Below, in pieces: positions 17,436 through 27,276 of a stretch of DNA of 64,000 bases. Position 1 is the stretch's first letter, and each line of letters opens with the position of its first letter. A model generated the notes under the pieces. It had not been told where the DNA came from, did no database searches, and worked only from the letters and a program-made list of their open reading frames with translations. The translations under genes and the position numbers were made by a program. This stretch comes from Dehalococcoidia bacterium (lineage in GTDB: Bacteria; Chloroflexota; Dehalococcoidia; Dehalococcoidales; Fen-1064), in the NCBI GenBank assembly GCA_011171075.1, contig DUFD01000002.1:1-64000 (forward strand), written 5' to 3'.

Positions 17436-18209
17436 CTACAACCTCACCGGTATGCCGGCTTCCTGAAGGTATTTTTTCGCCTGCGGAATGGATATCTCAC
17501 CAAAGTGGAAGATTGAAGCCGCCAGTACTGCTGAGGCCTTGCCTATCTTTACCGCATCCACAAGGTGTTGCAGCTTGCCGGCCCCCCCGGAAGCAATCAC
17601 CGGTACGGCGACAGCCTCAGCAACCGTCTTCGTCATTTCCAGGTCGTAGCCGTCTTTGGTGCCGTCCGCATCCTTACTGGTGAGTAGTATGCTCCCCGCT
17701 CCAAGGTTTTCCACCTGCCGAGACCATCCTACCACGTCCATTCCGGTAGGTTCGTCCCCGCTCCTGACCACCACCTCTAAGCGGGGAAGGTCACTTTCAA
17801 GAGAATTTTTCCTGCCATCGATTGCAACGACCAGTCGTTCGCTGCCGAACTTCTTGGCTGCCTCCGAGACAAGTTCTGGCTGTCTGACTGCTGACGTATT
17901 AATGGAGACCTTATCGACCCCGATATCGATTAAAGCCTGCATGTCTTCAATGCTACTGATGCCACCGCCAACGGCAAAGGGCACCGTGACCACATCACGG
18001 ACCTTTTTTACCCAGTCGAGCCTTGTCTTGCGGGCCTGTACCGTAGCAAAAATGTCCAGAAACACCAGCTCATCGGCGCCTTCCTTACAGTACGCTTGCG
18101 CCGCTTCAACCGGGTCGCGGGCATCCCGCAGATTTACAAAGTTCACCCCCTTGACTACTCTGCCGTCCTTGATATCAAGGCAGGGTATTATTTTCACCTC
18201 ATCCATCAT
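17436..18209 (-). CDS. hisF: Imidazole glycerol phosphate synthase cyclase subunit HisF
   Basis: VKIIPCLDIKDGRVVKGVNFVNLRDARDPVEAAQAY...PFAVGGGISSIEDMQALI...PVIASGGAGKLQH. Confidence 0.97.
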   Translation of the reverse strand: MMDEVKIIPCLDIKDGRVVKGVNFVNLRDARDPVEAAQAYCKEGADELVFLDIFATVQARKTRLDWVKKVRDVVTVPFAVGGGISSIEDMQALIDIGVDKVSINTSAVRQPELVSEAAKKFGSERLVVAIDGRKNSLESDLPRLEVVVRSGDEPTGMDVVGWSRQVENLGAGSILLTSKDADGTKDGYDLEMTKTVAEAVAVPVIASGGAGKLQHLVDAVKIGKASAVLAASIFHFGEISIPQAKKYLQEAGIPVRL

Positions 18210-18392
18210 TTTCTCCTGGTTCTTTTAAAAATTTGTGTAACTGCCGGGCTCATCTGGCAGTCGCTCTCGTATATTACCTTCTTAATCAACAAACATATAA
18301 TATGCAATCCAGGGACAACTTAGCAAGTCAGATTGACTGTGCAAATGCAGTGTTATATGCTTAGCGGAGTAGGAACTAGCGAGGGGGGACTC

Positions 18393-19202
18393 ATGAGAAT
18401 TAAAGCGAACGGGATTTCGATGAACTACGAGGTAACCGGAAGCGGCAAGTGGCTGACACTGGTACATGGGGCTGGTGATAACCTGGGGGCGTGGTGGAAT
18501 CAGGTGCCTGCCTTTTCTCGCAGCTACCGGGTGCTCACTTATGATGTCCGTGGTTACGGCCAGACAGAAACACCGCCCGGAGATTACTCAACGGATATTC
18601 TGGTTGACGATTTGTACGAACTGTTGAAAGCTCTGGATATAAGTGAGACCTATCTTATGGGTTATTCAATGGGGGGAAGAGTAGCTGTCGGGCTTGCTTT
18701 AGGACACCCTGAGATGGTGAAGGCGCTTATAATTGCCAACAGCGGTTTTGCACCTATGGAGCGGAGCGAGGAGCAGATGCAGGAGATGGCGAAGATGCGC
18801 GAACAGCGCATGAAGGTCGTAGAGGAGCAGGGTCTGGAACCTATCATGGATGAAAGCACAGTCATGGTGTTCTCTGCCGGCTGGCCGGAAAAGAACCCTG
18901 ATGTCTTTGCGCAATATAAGAAAATACGGCTCAAGAATGACCCTAAGTCTTACCTGGTAGCCATGAGGGCTATGGTCTGGGGAGCACAACCGCCAGATGT
19001 GAGCAGGCTCAGCTGCCCGACGCTCATAATTGGCGGTGAGAGCGACGGCCTCATGGGTGCCGAGAGTGCTAAGGCCACTCAGGCGTTAATCCCCGGTTCA
19101 CAGCTAAAGGTCATGTCGACAGGGCATGCGTCGGCCATCGAGCAACCGGAAGAGTTTAACGCGGCGGTATTGGGATTTCTGGCAAGCCTGCAAGGTTCGT
19201 AG
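18393..19202 (+). CDS. Alpha/beta hydrolase
   Basis: LVHGAGDNLGAWWNQ, GYSMGGRVAVGLA; start MRIKANG preceded by GAGGGGGG. Confidence 0.9.
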   Translation: MRIKANGISMNYEVTGSGKWLTLVHGAGDNLGAWWNQVPAFSRSYRVLTYDVRGYGQTETPPGDYSTDILVDDLYELLKALDISETYLMGYSMGGRVAVGLALGHPEMVKALIIANSGFAPMERSEEQMQEMAKMREQRMKVVEEQGLEPIMDESTVMVFSAGWPEKNPDVFAQYKKIRLKNDPKSYLVAMRAMVWGAQPPDVSRLSCPTLIIGGESDGLMGAESAKATQALIPGSQLKVMSTGHASAIEQPEEFNAAVLGFLASLQGS

Positions 19203-19289
19203 CAGAAGCGTTTGTTATTTAACCCGCCTGAGAAATCATGCGCAGGTATTAAATCTAGTTGTGTGTGATGCATAGAAACGGAGGTAAGC

Positions 19290-19850
19290 ATGGCTGGTGA
19301 CAAACTCTCTGTGGTTCTAAGGATTCTGGACAACGAGAACCACCTGCTTGAGCGCGCCGACCAGAAGGCGATAGCGCTGCTCTCTACTCTGGGGGTATTT
19401 ATGGTCTTCTTTGTCGTGTATTTCCGCGTTATTCCGATAAACGCAGTCACCATTACGTTAAGCTCAATCTATTTCTTTTTCGCTCTGCTATCCATAGTCA
19501 GCCTGATCATGACGGTACGTCCCAGGATTCGACCAATTGATGAAGACACAGGGGAGAAGGACAGTGTACCTGCCAGCGAGCCGGCTTTTTTTGCAGGAAT
19601 CCGCAGGTTCCGGAACCTTACTGCCTATAAAGAAGCCCTGGATATTATGGCTAAGGATGAAGAGACTACCATTAACGTGTATATACGTCAGATATACAGC
19701 CTAGCCCAGATAAATGCGGCCAAGTACAAATATATTCAGCGTGCTGTTCTGCTGGTCATTATTTCCCTGACTGTGGAACTCATAATAATCGCATATTTAT
19801 TTGCCTATCACTTGGGGGAAGGGCTGGTCCCACCGATTACGGGGATGTAG
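19290..19850 (+). CDS. PycTM/DUF5706-like membrane protein (Pycsar effector-like)
   Basis: ADQKAIALLSTLGVFMVFFVVYF; FFAGIRRF...AYKEAL; INVYIRQIYSLAQINAAKYKYIQRAVLLVIISL; two-TM N-terminal hairpin plus C-terminal TM; RBS GGAGG. Confidence 0.6.
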   Translation: MAGDKLSVVLRILDNENHLLERADQKAIALLSTLGVFMVFFVVYFRVIPINAVTITLSSIYFFFALLSIVSLIMTVRPRIRPIDEDTGEKDSVPASEPAFFAGIRRFRNLTAYKEALDIMAKDEETTINVYIRQIYSLAQINAAKYKYIQRAVLLVIISLTVELIIIAYLFAYHLGEGLVPPITGM

Positions 19851-19891
19851 ATATCCATGAGACTATCCAGTGTAAGGGCTCGGGTATCTGC

Positions 19892-20929
19892 TCAGATAAT
19901 CAGCATGGCATCGCCGAAGCTGTAAAAACGGTATTTCCGGGCGGCGGCCTCATTGTAGGCGCGCAGGATGAAGTCCTTGCCAGCAAAAGCCGATACCATC
20001 ATCAGTAGCGTTGACCGGGGTAGATGGAAGTTGGTGATGAGCGTATCAGTCACCCGAAAACGGTATCCCGGCAGGATGAAGAGGTCTGCCCAGCCAGAAA
20101 ATGGTCGCACTCCGGCAGGGCTACTACTCTGAGCAGCCGCCTCTACCAATCGCACCGAGGTAGTACCGACACACACCACCCTTCGCCCTTCTGCTTTGGC
20201 CTGGTTCAGCTCCCTGGCTACATCCGTACTGACCACTCCATATTCCTGGTGTATCCGGTGCTCACTGGGGTTACTGGCCTCCACCGGCCGAAAGGTGTCC
20301 AGCCCCACGTGCAGGGTAACGAACTGGCAGCTTACGCCCCTGGCTTTTATTTTATCAAGTAATTCGGGGGTGAAATGCAGTCCGGCGGTCGGTGCGGCGA
20401 CACTCCCCTCTTCACGGGAATATACTGTCTGATACCTTTCGGGGTCTTTCAGTGGTACGTGCACATAGGGCGGCGGGGCAATTTCTCCCAGTCTAGAGAG
20501 CGGAGCTTCCCCAGCAAAGCGAATGTGCCTGATGCCTCTCTCACCAATGCCGACTACTTCGGCCGCAAGGCAGCTATCTTCGTGGTCGGAAGTACCCACC
20601 ACCTCTATCCGGTCGTTTACTCTGACCCGTTTTGCCGGTCTGACCAGTGCCTCCCAGACGTTGGGTTCCAGCCGACGCAGCAGCAAAACTTCCAGTTTGC
20701 CCCCGGTGTTAGCTCTCCGGGCATGGAGACGGGCAGGCATGACACGACTGTCGTTTAATACAAGGACATCGCCTTCGCGTAGAAAATCTACTACTTCATA
20801 GAATTGATGATGTTCGATAGTACCGTCACTTCGATTAAGGACCATAAGCCTGGACTGGTCTCTTTCGGGAAGTGGCGTCTGTGCAATAAGCTCCGGTGGT
20901 AACGAGTAGTCGAATTCAGAGGTCTGCAC
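19892..20929 (-). CDS. queA: S-adenosylmethionine:tRNA ribosyltransferase-isomerase
   Basis: FDYSLPPELIAQTPLPERDQSRLMVL...PTAGLHFTPELLDKIKARG...FNLITNFHLPRSTLLMMVSAFAG-type motif. Confidence 0.97.
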   Translation of the reverse strand: MQTSEFDYSLPPELIAQTPLPERDQSRLMVLNRSDGTIEHHQFYEVVDFLREGDVLVLNDSRVMPARLHARRANTGGKLEVLLLRRLEPNVWEALVRPAKRVRVNDRIEVVGTSDHEDSCLAAEVVGIGERGIRHIRFAGEAPLSRLGEIAPPPYVHVPLKDPERYQTVYSREEGSVAAPTAGLHFTPELLDKIKARGVSCQFVTLHVGLDTFRPVEASNPSEHRIHQEYGVVSTDVARELNQAKAEGRRVVCVGTTSVRLVEAAAQSSSPAGVRPFSGWADLFILPGYRFRVTDTLITNFHLPRSTLLMMVSAFAGKDFILRAYNEAAARKYRFYSFGDAMLII

Positions 20930-21097
20930 TGGTTTCTCCTCGCGTGGTCCCTCGGATTATTATATGTGTTTCTCTTATATTATAACAAAGGAATATAAGC
21001 CTCCACGGGTGGCAGGTTTCTCGAGAAACAGTTAAAATAGTTGCTGATTCTGTGATTCGTTGCCGCTGAAAAATACGAATATGAGGACGGTTGCTGA

Positions 21098-22345
21098 ATG
21101 ACTAGCCGATATTTAGCCGAACTTATCTCTGTAGGTACCGAACTCCTGAGGGGTGAAGTAACCGACACAAATGCCGTATATCTCGCCTCGGAGCTGCCCC
21201 TGCTCGGGATTGAACTCCAGGCAATGTCCACGGCCGCTGATGACAGGGAGCAGCTTTGCCAGTTGCTCCGGCAGGCCATGGAAAGGTCAGACCTGGTGAT
21301 TGCCGGGGGCGGTCTTGGACCGACCGAAGACGACCTGACGCGGGACTGTATTGCCAGTGTCCTCAACGAAGAGATGACAGTCGACCCGGACTTGGAACAG
21401 CAACTGCGGGCTATGTTTTCCCGTACGGGGCGTGAAATGCCTGCCCACAATATCAAGCAGGCCTTTATCATTCCCTCGGCCATATCTCTGCCTAATCCGC
21501 GAGGTACAGCCCCAGGATGGTGGGTGGAGAAAGATAACAAGACCATCGTAGCCTTACCGGGTCCGCCGCGCGAACTAAAGCCGATGTGGAAAAATGAGGT
21601 AATACCGCGTCTGAGGTTGAGGTTTCCCGGTGAGGAAATCCTCTCCCGCACCATCAAGACCTTCGTCATCGCCGAAGCCAGGGTCTCCGAACTCGTGCAG
21701 CCCTTTTTCCAGTCGGATAATCCCACCCTCGGTATCTACTCTCATCCGGATGGGATTCATATCCGCATGGTTGCCCGAGGGGACAATGCCAGGCAGCTGC
21801 TCGACACCACTGAGGCACAACTGGAGGAGATTCTGGCGCCACATGTCTGGGGTAAGGACAACGACACCCTGGAGGGAATCATCTGCGGGTGGTTAAGTCG
21901 GAGAGGACTTACGCTGGCTACCATGGAGGACGGCACCGGCGGTCTGCTGGCCAATATTATCGCCGATACTCGTGAAAGCTCTAACTGTTATCGTGGGGGG
22001 CTGGTTGTCTGCTCGAACGAGACTAAGGCCGCCTGGGGGGTACCACCCGAGGTCATAGAGCAGCACGGCACAATCAGTGCTGAGGTAGCCGCGGCAATGG
22101 CAGTGGCCGTCCGTGAACGGTTTTCAGCCGATTTTGGGTTGGGCACTACCCCTGTTGCCAGTACGGACAATCCCGAAGGTAAACAACCCGGTCTGGCCTT
22201 TATCGGTGTTGCCGATGCAAATGGAACACAGACATGGCAGCAGAACTACCCGCCTACCTGGGAGGGTGTCAGAAACCGTGCGGCGATTTCGGCCCTCTTT
22301 CGCCTCAGGGAAAGGATGATTGAACTCAAGCTCAACACTTCGTGA
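21098..22345 (+). CDS. cinA: CinA family protein (competence/damage-inducible, NMN amidase domain)
   Basis: AELISVGTELLRGEVTDTNAVYLASEL...GGLGPTEDDLTRD. Confidence 0.93.
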   Translation: MTSRYLAELISVGTELLRGEVTDTNAVYLASELPLLGIELQAMSTAADDREQLCQLLRQAMERSDLVIAGGGLGPTEDDLTRDCIASVLNEEMTVDPDLEQQLRAMFSRTGREMPAHNIKQAFIIPSAISLPNPRGTAPGWWVEKDNKTIVALPGPPRELKPMWKNEVIPRLRLRFPGEEILSRTIKTFVIAEARVSELVQPFFQSDNPTLGIYSHPDGIHIRMVARGDNARQLLDTTEAQLEEILAPHVWGKDNDTLEGIICGWLSRRGLTLATMEDGTGGLLANIIADTRESSNCYRGGLVVCSNETKAAWGVPPEVIEQHGTISAEVAAAMAVAVRERFSADFGLGTTPVASTDNPEGKQPGLAFIGVADANGTQTWQQNYPPTWEGVRNRAAISALFRLRERMIELKLNTS

Positions 22346-22456
22346 TATGATACCGGGATTTCTAAACCGTAGTTAGCGGAATAGAAGTGAGAACATCCGA
22401 CCTGAATACAGAAGTATTAGATAAGGCAGGCCGGCAGCTAATACCCCTGAGAAGGA

Positions 22457-22942
22457 CTATTGGAAGAACTCACGTATTGAGTCGAACCGGCTGGGAAGCA
22501 GCCCTAATATAATCGGGAATGAGTCCAGCAGAAACTGTCCGAGTGCCGATTCGGTAACCAGTCCCTCGCCAAAAAACTTCACGACGGTGGCCAGTAAGGC
22601 GCTGATTAATATAGCGCCCATGATAAAGCCGAAGACGGCACCACCAACACGGTCGACCCAGCCGAGTGTAAGTGCTTTGATGGTAGCCCTAAGGAAGAAG
22701 GCCGCTACCTGAGCGATGATGAATACCAGTGCCAGAATGATAATGAAGGCGACGATGTTGGCGACATCTTCATTGGATATAAAGGTGAGCCAGCCACCAA
22801 CAGTCTCATAAAAATTGCTCGCCAGGACAACTCCCACGATAATACCTGCCAGAGACAGGGCTGCCTTGATGAGCCCCTGCATCAGTCCGGTGAAGATTGG
22901 GACGATTAGGGCAATGATGATAATTATGTCAAGCCAGTTCAT
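22457..22942 (-). CDS. CvpA family membrane protein
   Basis: NWLDIIIIIALIVPIFTGLMQGLIKAALSLAGIIVGVVLA...GWVDRVGGAVFGFIMGAILISALL. Confidence 0.88.
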   Translation of the reverse strand: MNWLDIIIIIALIVPIFTGLMQGLIKAALSLAGIIVGVVLASNFYETVGGWLTFISNEDVANIVAFIIILALVFIIAQVAAFFLRATIKALTLGWVDRVGGAVFGFIMGAILISALLATVVKFFGEGLVTESALGQFLLDSFPIILGLLPSRFDSIREFFQ

Positions 22943-23068
22943 CGGCTATCCCTCCTCGGGTATCATGTACGTTAGTGAATTGTATCACAGTAGCTACTCT
23001 TGGTAAACTGGTAAAAAGTACTAGGACTGGTTCACGACCGGAGAGAAACGTCTGGATAGGAGAAATCG

Positions 23069-24994
23069 ATGGGCAAATATAGAGTAACCTTCCTGCCAGA
23101 TAAGAAAGAGATAGAGGTAGAGGACGGCACTACCCTGCTACAGACAGCCGAGCAGGCTGGAATCCAGCTTAACACCCTCTGCGGTGGTGAAGGTCTCTGC
23201 GGCGAATGCCGTCTTCAGGTAGTGGATGGAAAAGCCCGAGCTGACAAAAACGCTATTGGTTTCTTCTCCAAAGATGAGCTGAAAAAGGGATTTGTCCTGG
23301 CCTGCCAGACCAGGGTAGAGGATGATTTACAGGTAAACGTGCCGGCAAGGTCACTAGCTGGTGAGACACAAATTATAACCGAGGGGACCGCAATCGCCTA
23401 CAGCGAACCGGAGAAGGTAGTTCTGCATAAAAGGCCATATGACCCAGCTACCTTCTTCGAGCCCCTGGTGAGCAAGGTCTACCTTGAACTTCCCGAACCA
23501 ACGCTTGCTGATAACACCGCCGATATCGAACGTGTCACCCGGGAGTTGAGAAAAAAGGTAGGCAGGGATTCATATGAGATATCACTGGTCTGTCTCCAGA
23601 ACCTGGCTGAAAAACTGCGTCGTCATGATTGGAAGGTTACTGCTACTGTGGCCTGGGACAACAATGTCGGCAGGATATTGAGTATTGACGGTGGCGATAC
23701 CACCGACCGGCACTATGGTTTGGCCATTGATGTCGGCACCACCACGGTGGTTATGCAGCTAATCGACCTCGCAACGGGCAAGGTAATTGGCGTGGAGGGT
23801 AGTCATAACCTTCAGGCACGATACGGTGAAGATATCATTTCGAGAATGGTCTTCGCCTGTGGTCGCGGTTCTCTCGACCAGGTACATAAGGCGATAATCA
23901 CCAATATAAACAATTTGCTCGACACCCTGTCCCGCAATAAGAAAGTGGATAAAAACGATATTACAGCCATTGTCGCTGCCGGCAATACCACGATGAGCCA
24001 TTTTCTGTTGAATCTTATGCCCTGTAATATCAGACTGGAGCCTTACGTACCGACCGCCACCGTATATCCGCAAGTGGTCGCCCAGGAAATCGGGATAGAT
24101 ATCAATCCTCAGGGTGTGCTTGAAGTAATGCCCGGTGTTGCCAGCTATGTCGGCGGCGATATTGTAGCCGGTATCCTTGCCTGCGGGATGGCTGATAAGC
24201 CGGAGACGAAGTGCCTTATCGATGTCGGCACCAACGGCGAAATCGTGATTGGTAACAATGAATGGCTCGTCTGCTGCTCTGCCTCGGCCGGTCCTGCCTT
24301 CGAGGGGGGTGGCTCGCGCTGTGGTATGCGGGCCGCCCGGGGAGCTATCCAGAAGGTTGGGATTAACGATAATGAGTTGACCTATGAGACTATCGGTAAA
24401 GCCAAACCGAGGGGCATCTGTGGTTCCGGCCTGATAGACACTATATATGAACTGGTCAGGAATGGCATTATCGGGCCGGAAGGCAAATTCAATACCTCCC
24501 GGAAAGATAAACGCCTGATTGAGGAAGACGACCCGCGTTACATACTGGCCCTCCCTGAGGAAACGGAGTCGGGAGAAGCAGTATCCATTTCAGAATCGGA
24601 AATTGCCAACATCCTCAAGTCAAAGGGGGCGGTCTTCGCTGCCATTAAGTCATTGGCTGACTATGTTGGATTGAAATCTGAACAACTGGATACCATCTAT
24701 GTTGCCGGGGGCTTCGGTAGTTCCCTGGACATCAACAAGGCGGTTGCTATCGGACTTCTGCCTGATATTGATAGAAGCAGGATTCAGTTCATTGGCAACA
24801 GTTCAGTCATGGGGGCACGAATGGCCCTGCTATCGACGCCTGCTTTCGAGAAAGCAATCGCCATCGCCAGAAAGATGACCAACATCGAACTGTCTAATTA
24901 CCCGCCATTTATGGACGAATTTATTGCCGCCCTCTTCTTGCCCCACACAGACAGCAGCCTGTTTCCTTCAGTACACTATGATGGACCATCTTAA
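23069..24994 (+). CDS. 2Fe-2S ferredoxin-ASKHA protein (DUF4445; reductive activator of corrinoid proteins-like)
   Basis: N-terminal LNTLCGGEGLCGECRLQVV..ACQ ferredoxin; ASKHA core GLAIDVGTTTVVMQLIDLATGKV, AAGNTTMSHFLL, LIDVGTNGEIVIG. Confidence 0.93.
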   Translation: MGKYRVTFLPDKKEIEVEDGTTLLQTAEQAGIQLNTLCGGEGLCGECRLQVVDGKARADKNAIGFFSKDELKKGFVLACQTRVEDDLQVNVPARSLAGETQIITEGTAIAYSEPEKVVLHKRPYDPATFFEPLVSKVYLELPEPTLADNTADIERVTRELRKKVGRDSYEISLVCLQNLAEKLRRHDWKVTATVAWDNNVGRILSIDGGDTTDRHYGLAIDVGTTTVVMQLIDLATGKVIGVEGSHNLQARYGEDIISRMVFACGRGSLDQVHKAIITNINNLLDTLSRNKKVDKNDITAIVAAGNTTMSHFLLNLMPCNIRLEPYVPTATVYPQVVAQEIGIDINPQGVLEVMPGVASYVGGDIVAGILACGMADKPETKCLIDVGTNGEIVIGNNEWLVCCSASAGPAFEGGGSRCGMRAARGAIQKVGINDNELTYETIGKAKPRGICGSGLIDTIYELVRNGIIGPEGKFNTSRKDKRLIEEDDPRYILALPEETESGEAVSISESEIANILKSKGAVFAAIKSLADYVGLKSEQLDTIYVAGGFGSSLDINKAVAIGLLPDIDRSRIQFIGNSSVMGARMALLSTPAFEKAIAIARKMTNIELSNYPPFMDEFIAALFLPHTDSSLFPSVHYDGPS

Positions 24995-26406
24995 TCCAGC
25001 GGAGGGTATTTATCCGCCCAGGGAGCAGCCTCCTCAAAGGCAGCGGCAACCCTGAGCACAGTCGCATCGGCAAAACGCCCCCCTACTATCTGAAGACCGA
25101 CTGGCAGACCATCCTCCGTCCAGCCGCAAGGTACAGATGCTGCCGGCTGGCCGGTGAAGTTAAAGGGATAAGTAAACGGTGTCCAGTCCAGGGCTGGTTC
25201 GCCTTTGACACCGGCTATCTCGGTCACCTGATATGTACTTATGTCAAATGCCGGCACGGATAACGTTGGTGTCAGTAAAACGTCGTATTTTTCGAATATG
25301 GGCTGGATTTTACTCCAGAACTCCTTTCGTGCCTGGGCAGCGTATGCGTAATCTATTGCCCGGACATTCATACCACGCTCTACGGTTCGCACCAGTTGCG
25401 GGTTCATCTTATCCCGCCATTCTTCGAGCTTGTCAGCCACTTCACTGGCTATAGTAACTGCCCATATTACGGAAAAGACTGGCCCCTGGTTTTCCAGTTC
25501 AAAGCCGGCATCCTCAATGTTAGCACCGAGTGACTCGAAGACACGTAGCGCCGAGGTCGTTATTACCAGAACTTCAGGGTCAACCAGCGCATAGCTGAGG
25601 TCTGGACTCCAGCCAACCCTGATTCCTTTGAGGTCTCCATCGAGGAGTGACAGGTATTCAAGTCCAATCTCCGAGAGGGAATATATATCCCTGTCATCCC
25701 TGCCCGCAATGACCTCCATCATCAGGGCGGCATCGGCAACGGTACGCGTTATCGGACCGGTGTGTGACAGCGTTTGCCAGTCTGGCAGCCCCGGCCCTCT
25801 CGGAACGCGGCCATACGACGGTTTCAGGCCGAAAGCCCCACAAAAACTGCTGGGGATACGTATCGAACCGCCGCCGTCGGTGCCGACGGCCAGTGGCCCC
25901 ATACCAGCAACCACGGCCGAAGCCGCACCACCGCTGGAACCACCGGCATGTCGCCCAAGGTTCCACGGGTTTCGTGTCGGTCCGAAAAGCAGGTTATCGG
26001 TCACGCCCATAAATCCGAATTCGGGAGTGTTGGTCTTGCCCGTCACGATTGCTCCGGCTGCCTTGAGCCTCTCAACGACTATATTATCTTTATCAGGTAC
26101 GAAATTTTCGTAGATACGAGAGCCATACGTGGTACGAACACCCTTCGTGAAAACCAGGTCTTTGACTGATACAGGTACGCCGTGCAGTCTGCCTAGTTCT
26201 CCGCCTTGCATTACAAGGGCTTCGGCTTCTCGAGCCTGTCTCTTAGCATCCTCAGCCAGGAGAGTACAATAAGCATTTATTTTCGGATTAAGCCTTTCAA
26301 TACGAGCCAGGATGGCGTCCATTACCTCTACTGGAGAGAGTCTTTTCTCACGGATTGCTGCCGCCATCTCCACCGCCGGCATATACACAATATCTGAAAT
26401 GCCCAT
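24991..26406 (-). CDS. Amidase (amidase signature family)
   Basis: GVPVSVKDLVFTKG...HAGGSSGGAASAVVAGMGPLAVGTDGGGSIRIPSSFCG. Confidence 0.95.
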   Translation of the reverse strand: MGISDIVYMPAVEMAAAIREKRLSPVEVMDAILARIERLNPKINAYCTLLAEDAKRQAREAEALVMQGGELGRLHGVPVSVKDLVFTKGVRTTYGSRIYENFVPDKDNIVVERLKAAGAIVTGKTNTPEFGFMGVTDNLLFGPTRNPWNLGRHAGGSSGGAASAVVAGMGPLAVGTDGGGSIRIPSSFCGAFGLKPSYGRVPRGPGLPDWQTLSHTGPITRTVADAALMMEVIAGRDDRDIYSLSEIGLEYLSLLDGDLKGIRVGWSPDLSYALVDPEVLVITTSALRVFESLGANIEDAGFELENQGPVFSVIWAVTIASEVADKLEEWRDKMNPQLVRTVERGMNVRAIDYAYAAQARKEFWSKIQPIFEKYDVLLTPTLSVPAFDISTYQVTEIAGVKGEPALDWTPFTYPFNFTGQPAASVPCGWTEDGLPVGLQIVGGRFADATVLRVAAAFEEAAPWADKYPPLD

Positions 26407-26585
26407 ATTATCTCCTTCACTATAAACATGTTATCCAAAGGGGATTATATTGTGTTTAATGCAGCGAAGCAAACTTGTCCAGTTACACACTGTCTTTGAC
26501 TCTGGTATTGACAACCACGGCGTACCTGATTACCATATCTACAACAGGCAGATGCATTCAGGTATGATGCCTTGGAGGTAATCGG

Positions 26586-26873
26586 GTGGCTAAGGAGACG
26601 TGCAAGGTCTGCAATAGCGTCGTTGACCCCGATACCATGGAGAAGCACCACATCGTTCCCAGGGACGTGACAGATGAGGCAGGTATTCCGGAATCTCAGA
26701 CTGTTCGTCTTTGTACCGACTGTCACGAAGAGGTCCATACCTGGTACACCGCTAGGGTACGCCACACGGAATATGACCCTGACACGAAGCGATTCCGCAC
26801 TAAGTCCTCTCTGGAAATGGTACGGGAATACCAGGCAGCCTTCAGTGCCTTCGTAAACTACAAAAGCGCATAG
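26586..26873 (+). CDS. Small HNH-type zinc-binding protein (GTG start)
   Basis: CKVCNSVV...EKHHIVPRDVTD...VRLCTDCHEEVH. Confidence 0.75.
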   Translation: MAKETCKVCNSVVDPDTMEKHHIVPRDVTDEAGIPESQTVRLCTDCHEEVHTWYTARVRHTEYDPDTKRFRTKSSLEMVREYQAAFSAFVNYKSA

Positions 26874-27008
26874 CGTTCCTGAGCATGAGACCACTCAATA
26901 CAGCCGTTATTATGACCTCCATACAGGTAATTCTTAGATATATTGCCCTGTTTTACTTAGAATTGACTTCAGCATTGTAAGCGACATACCTGTAGCACCT
27001 TCAGTTGC

Positions 27009-27037
27009 TTTGACATATATTAGCTTTCTTGGTAAAC
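27009..27037 (+). promoter_or_regulatory. Sigma70-like promoter upstream of glycine betaine transporter operon
   Basis: TTGACA - 17 nt (tatattagctttcttgg) - TAAACT. Confidence 0.5.
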
Positions 27038-27276
27038 TAACGCAGACCTTTGTGTAGCCAATCGACCTTGAGGTAGCCGATGGCAACAGCATGGTTAGGA
27101 GGTAAGGTCCCTTAAGCAGCAGGGACCGGAATTAATTGAATAATCTAATCCCGCCTCTTTTACACCACTCTCCAGGCGCTACATCGCTTATCCAAAGTTC
27201 TCTCTGACTAGAGCCGTATCTCGCCGGATTGCGTCCACCTGGGACTTTTCCTATTAAGAATCATGCATGGGGGAAT

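Noticed and set aside
24991-24994. Convergent stop-codon overlap (TTAA) between the ASKHA and amidase genes
   Set aside because: Real but ordinary in compact genomes; no further signal.
26445-26894. 149-aa minus-strand ORF overlapping the HNH-like gene
   Set aside because: The plus strand has CxxC...HH...CxxCH motifs; the minus-strand ORF has none.
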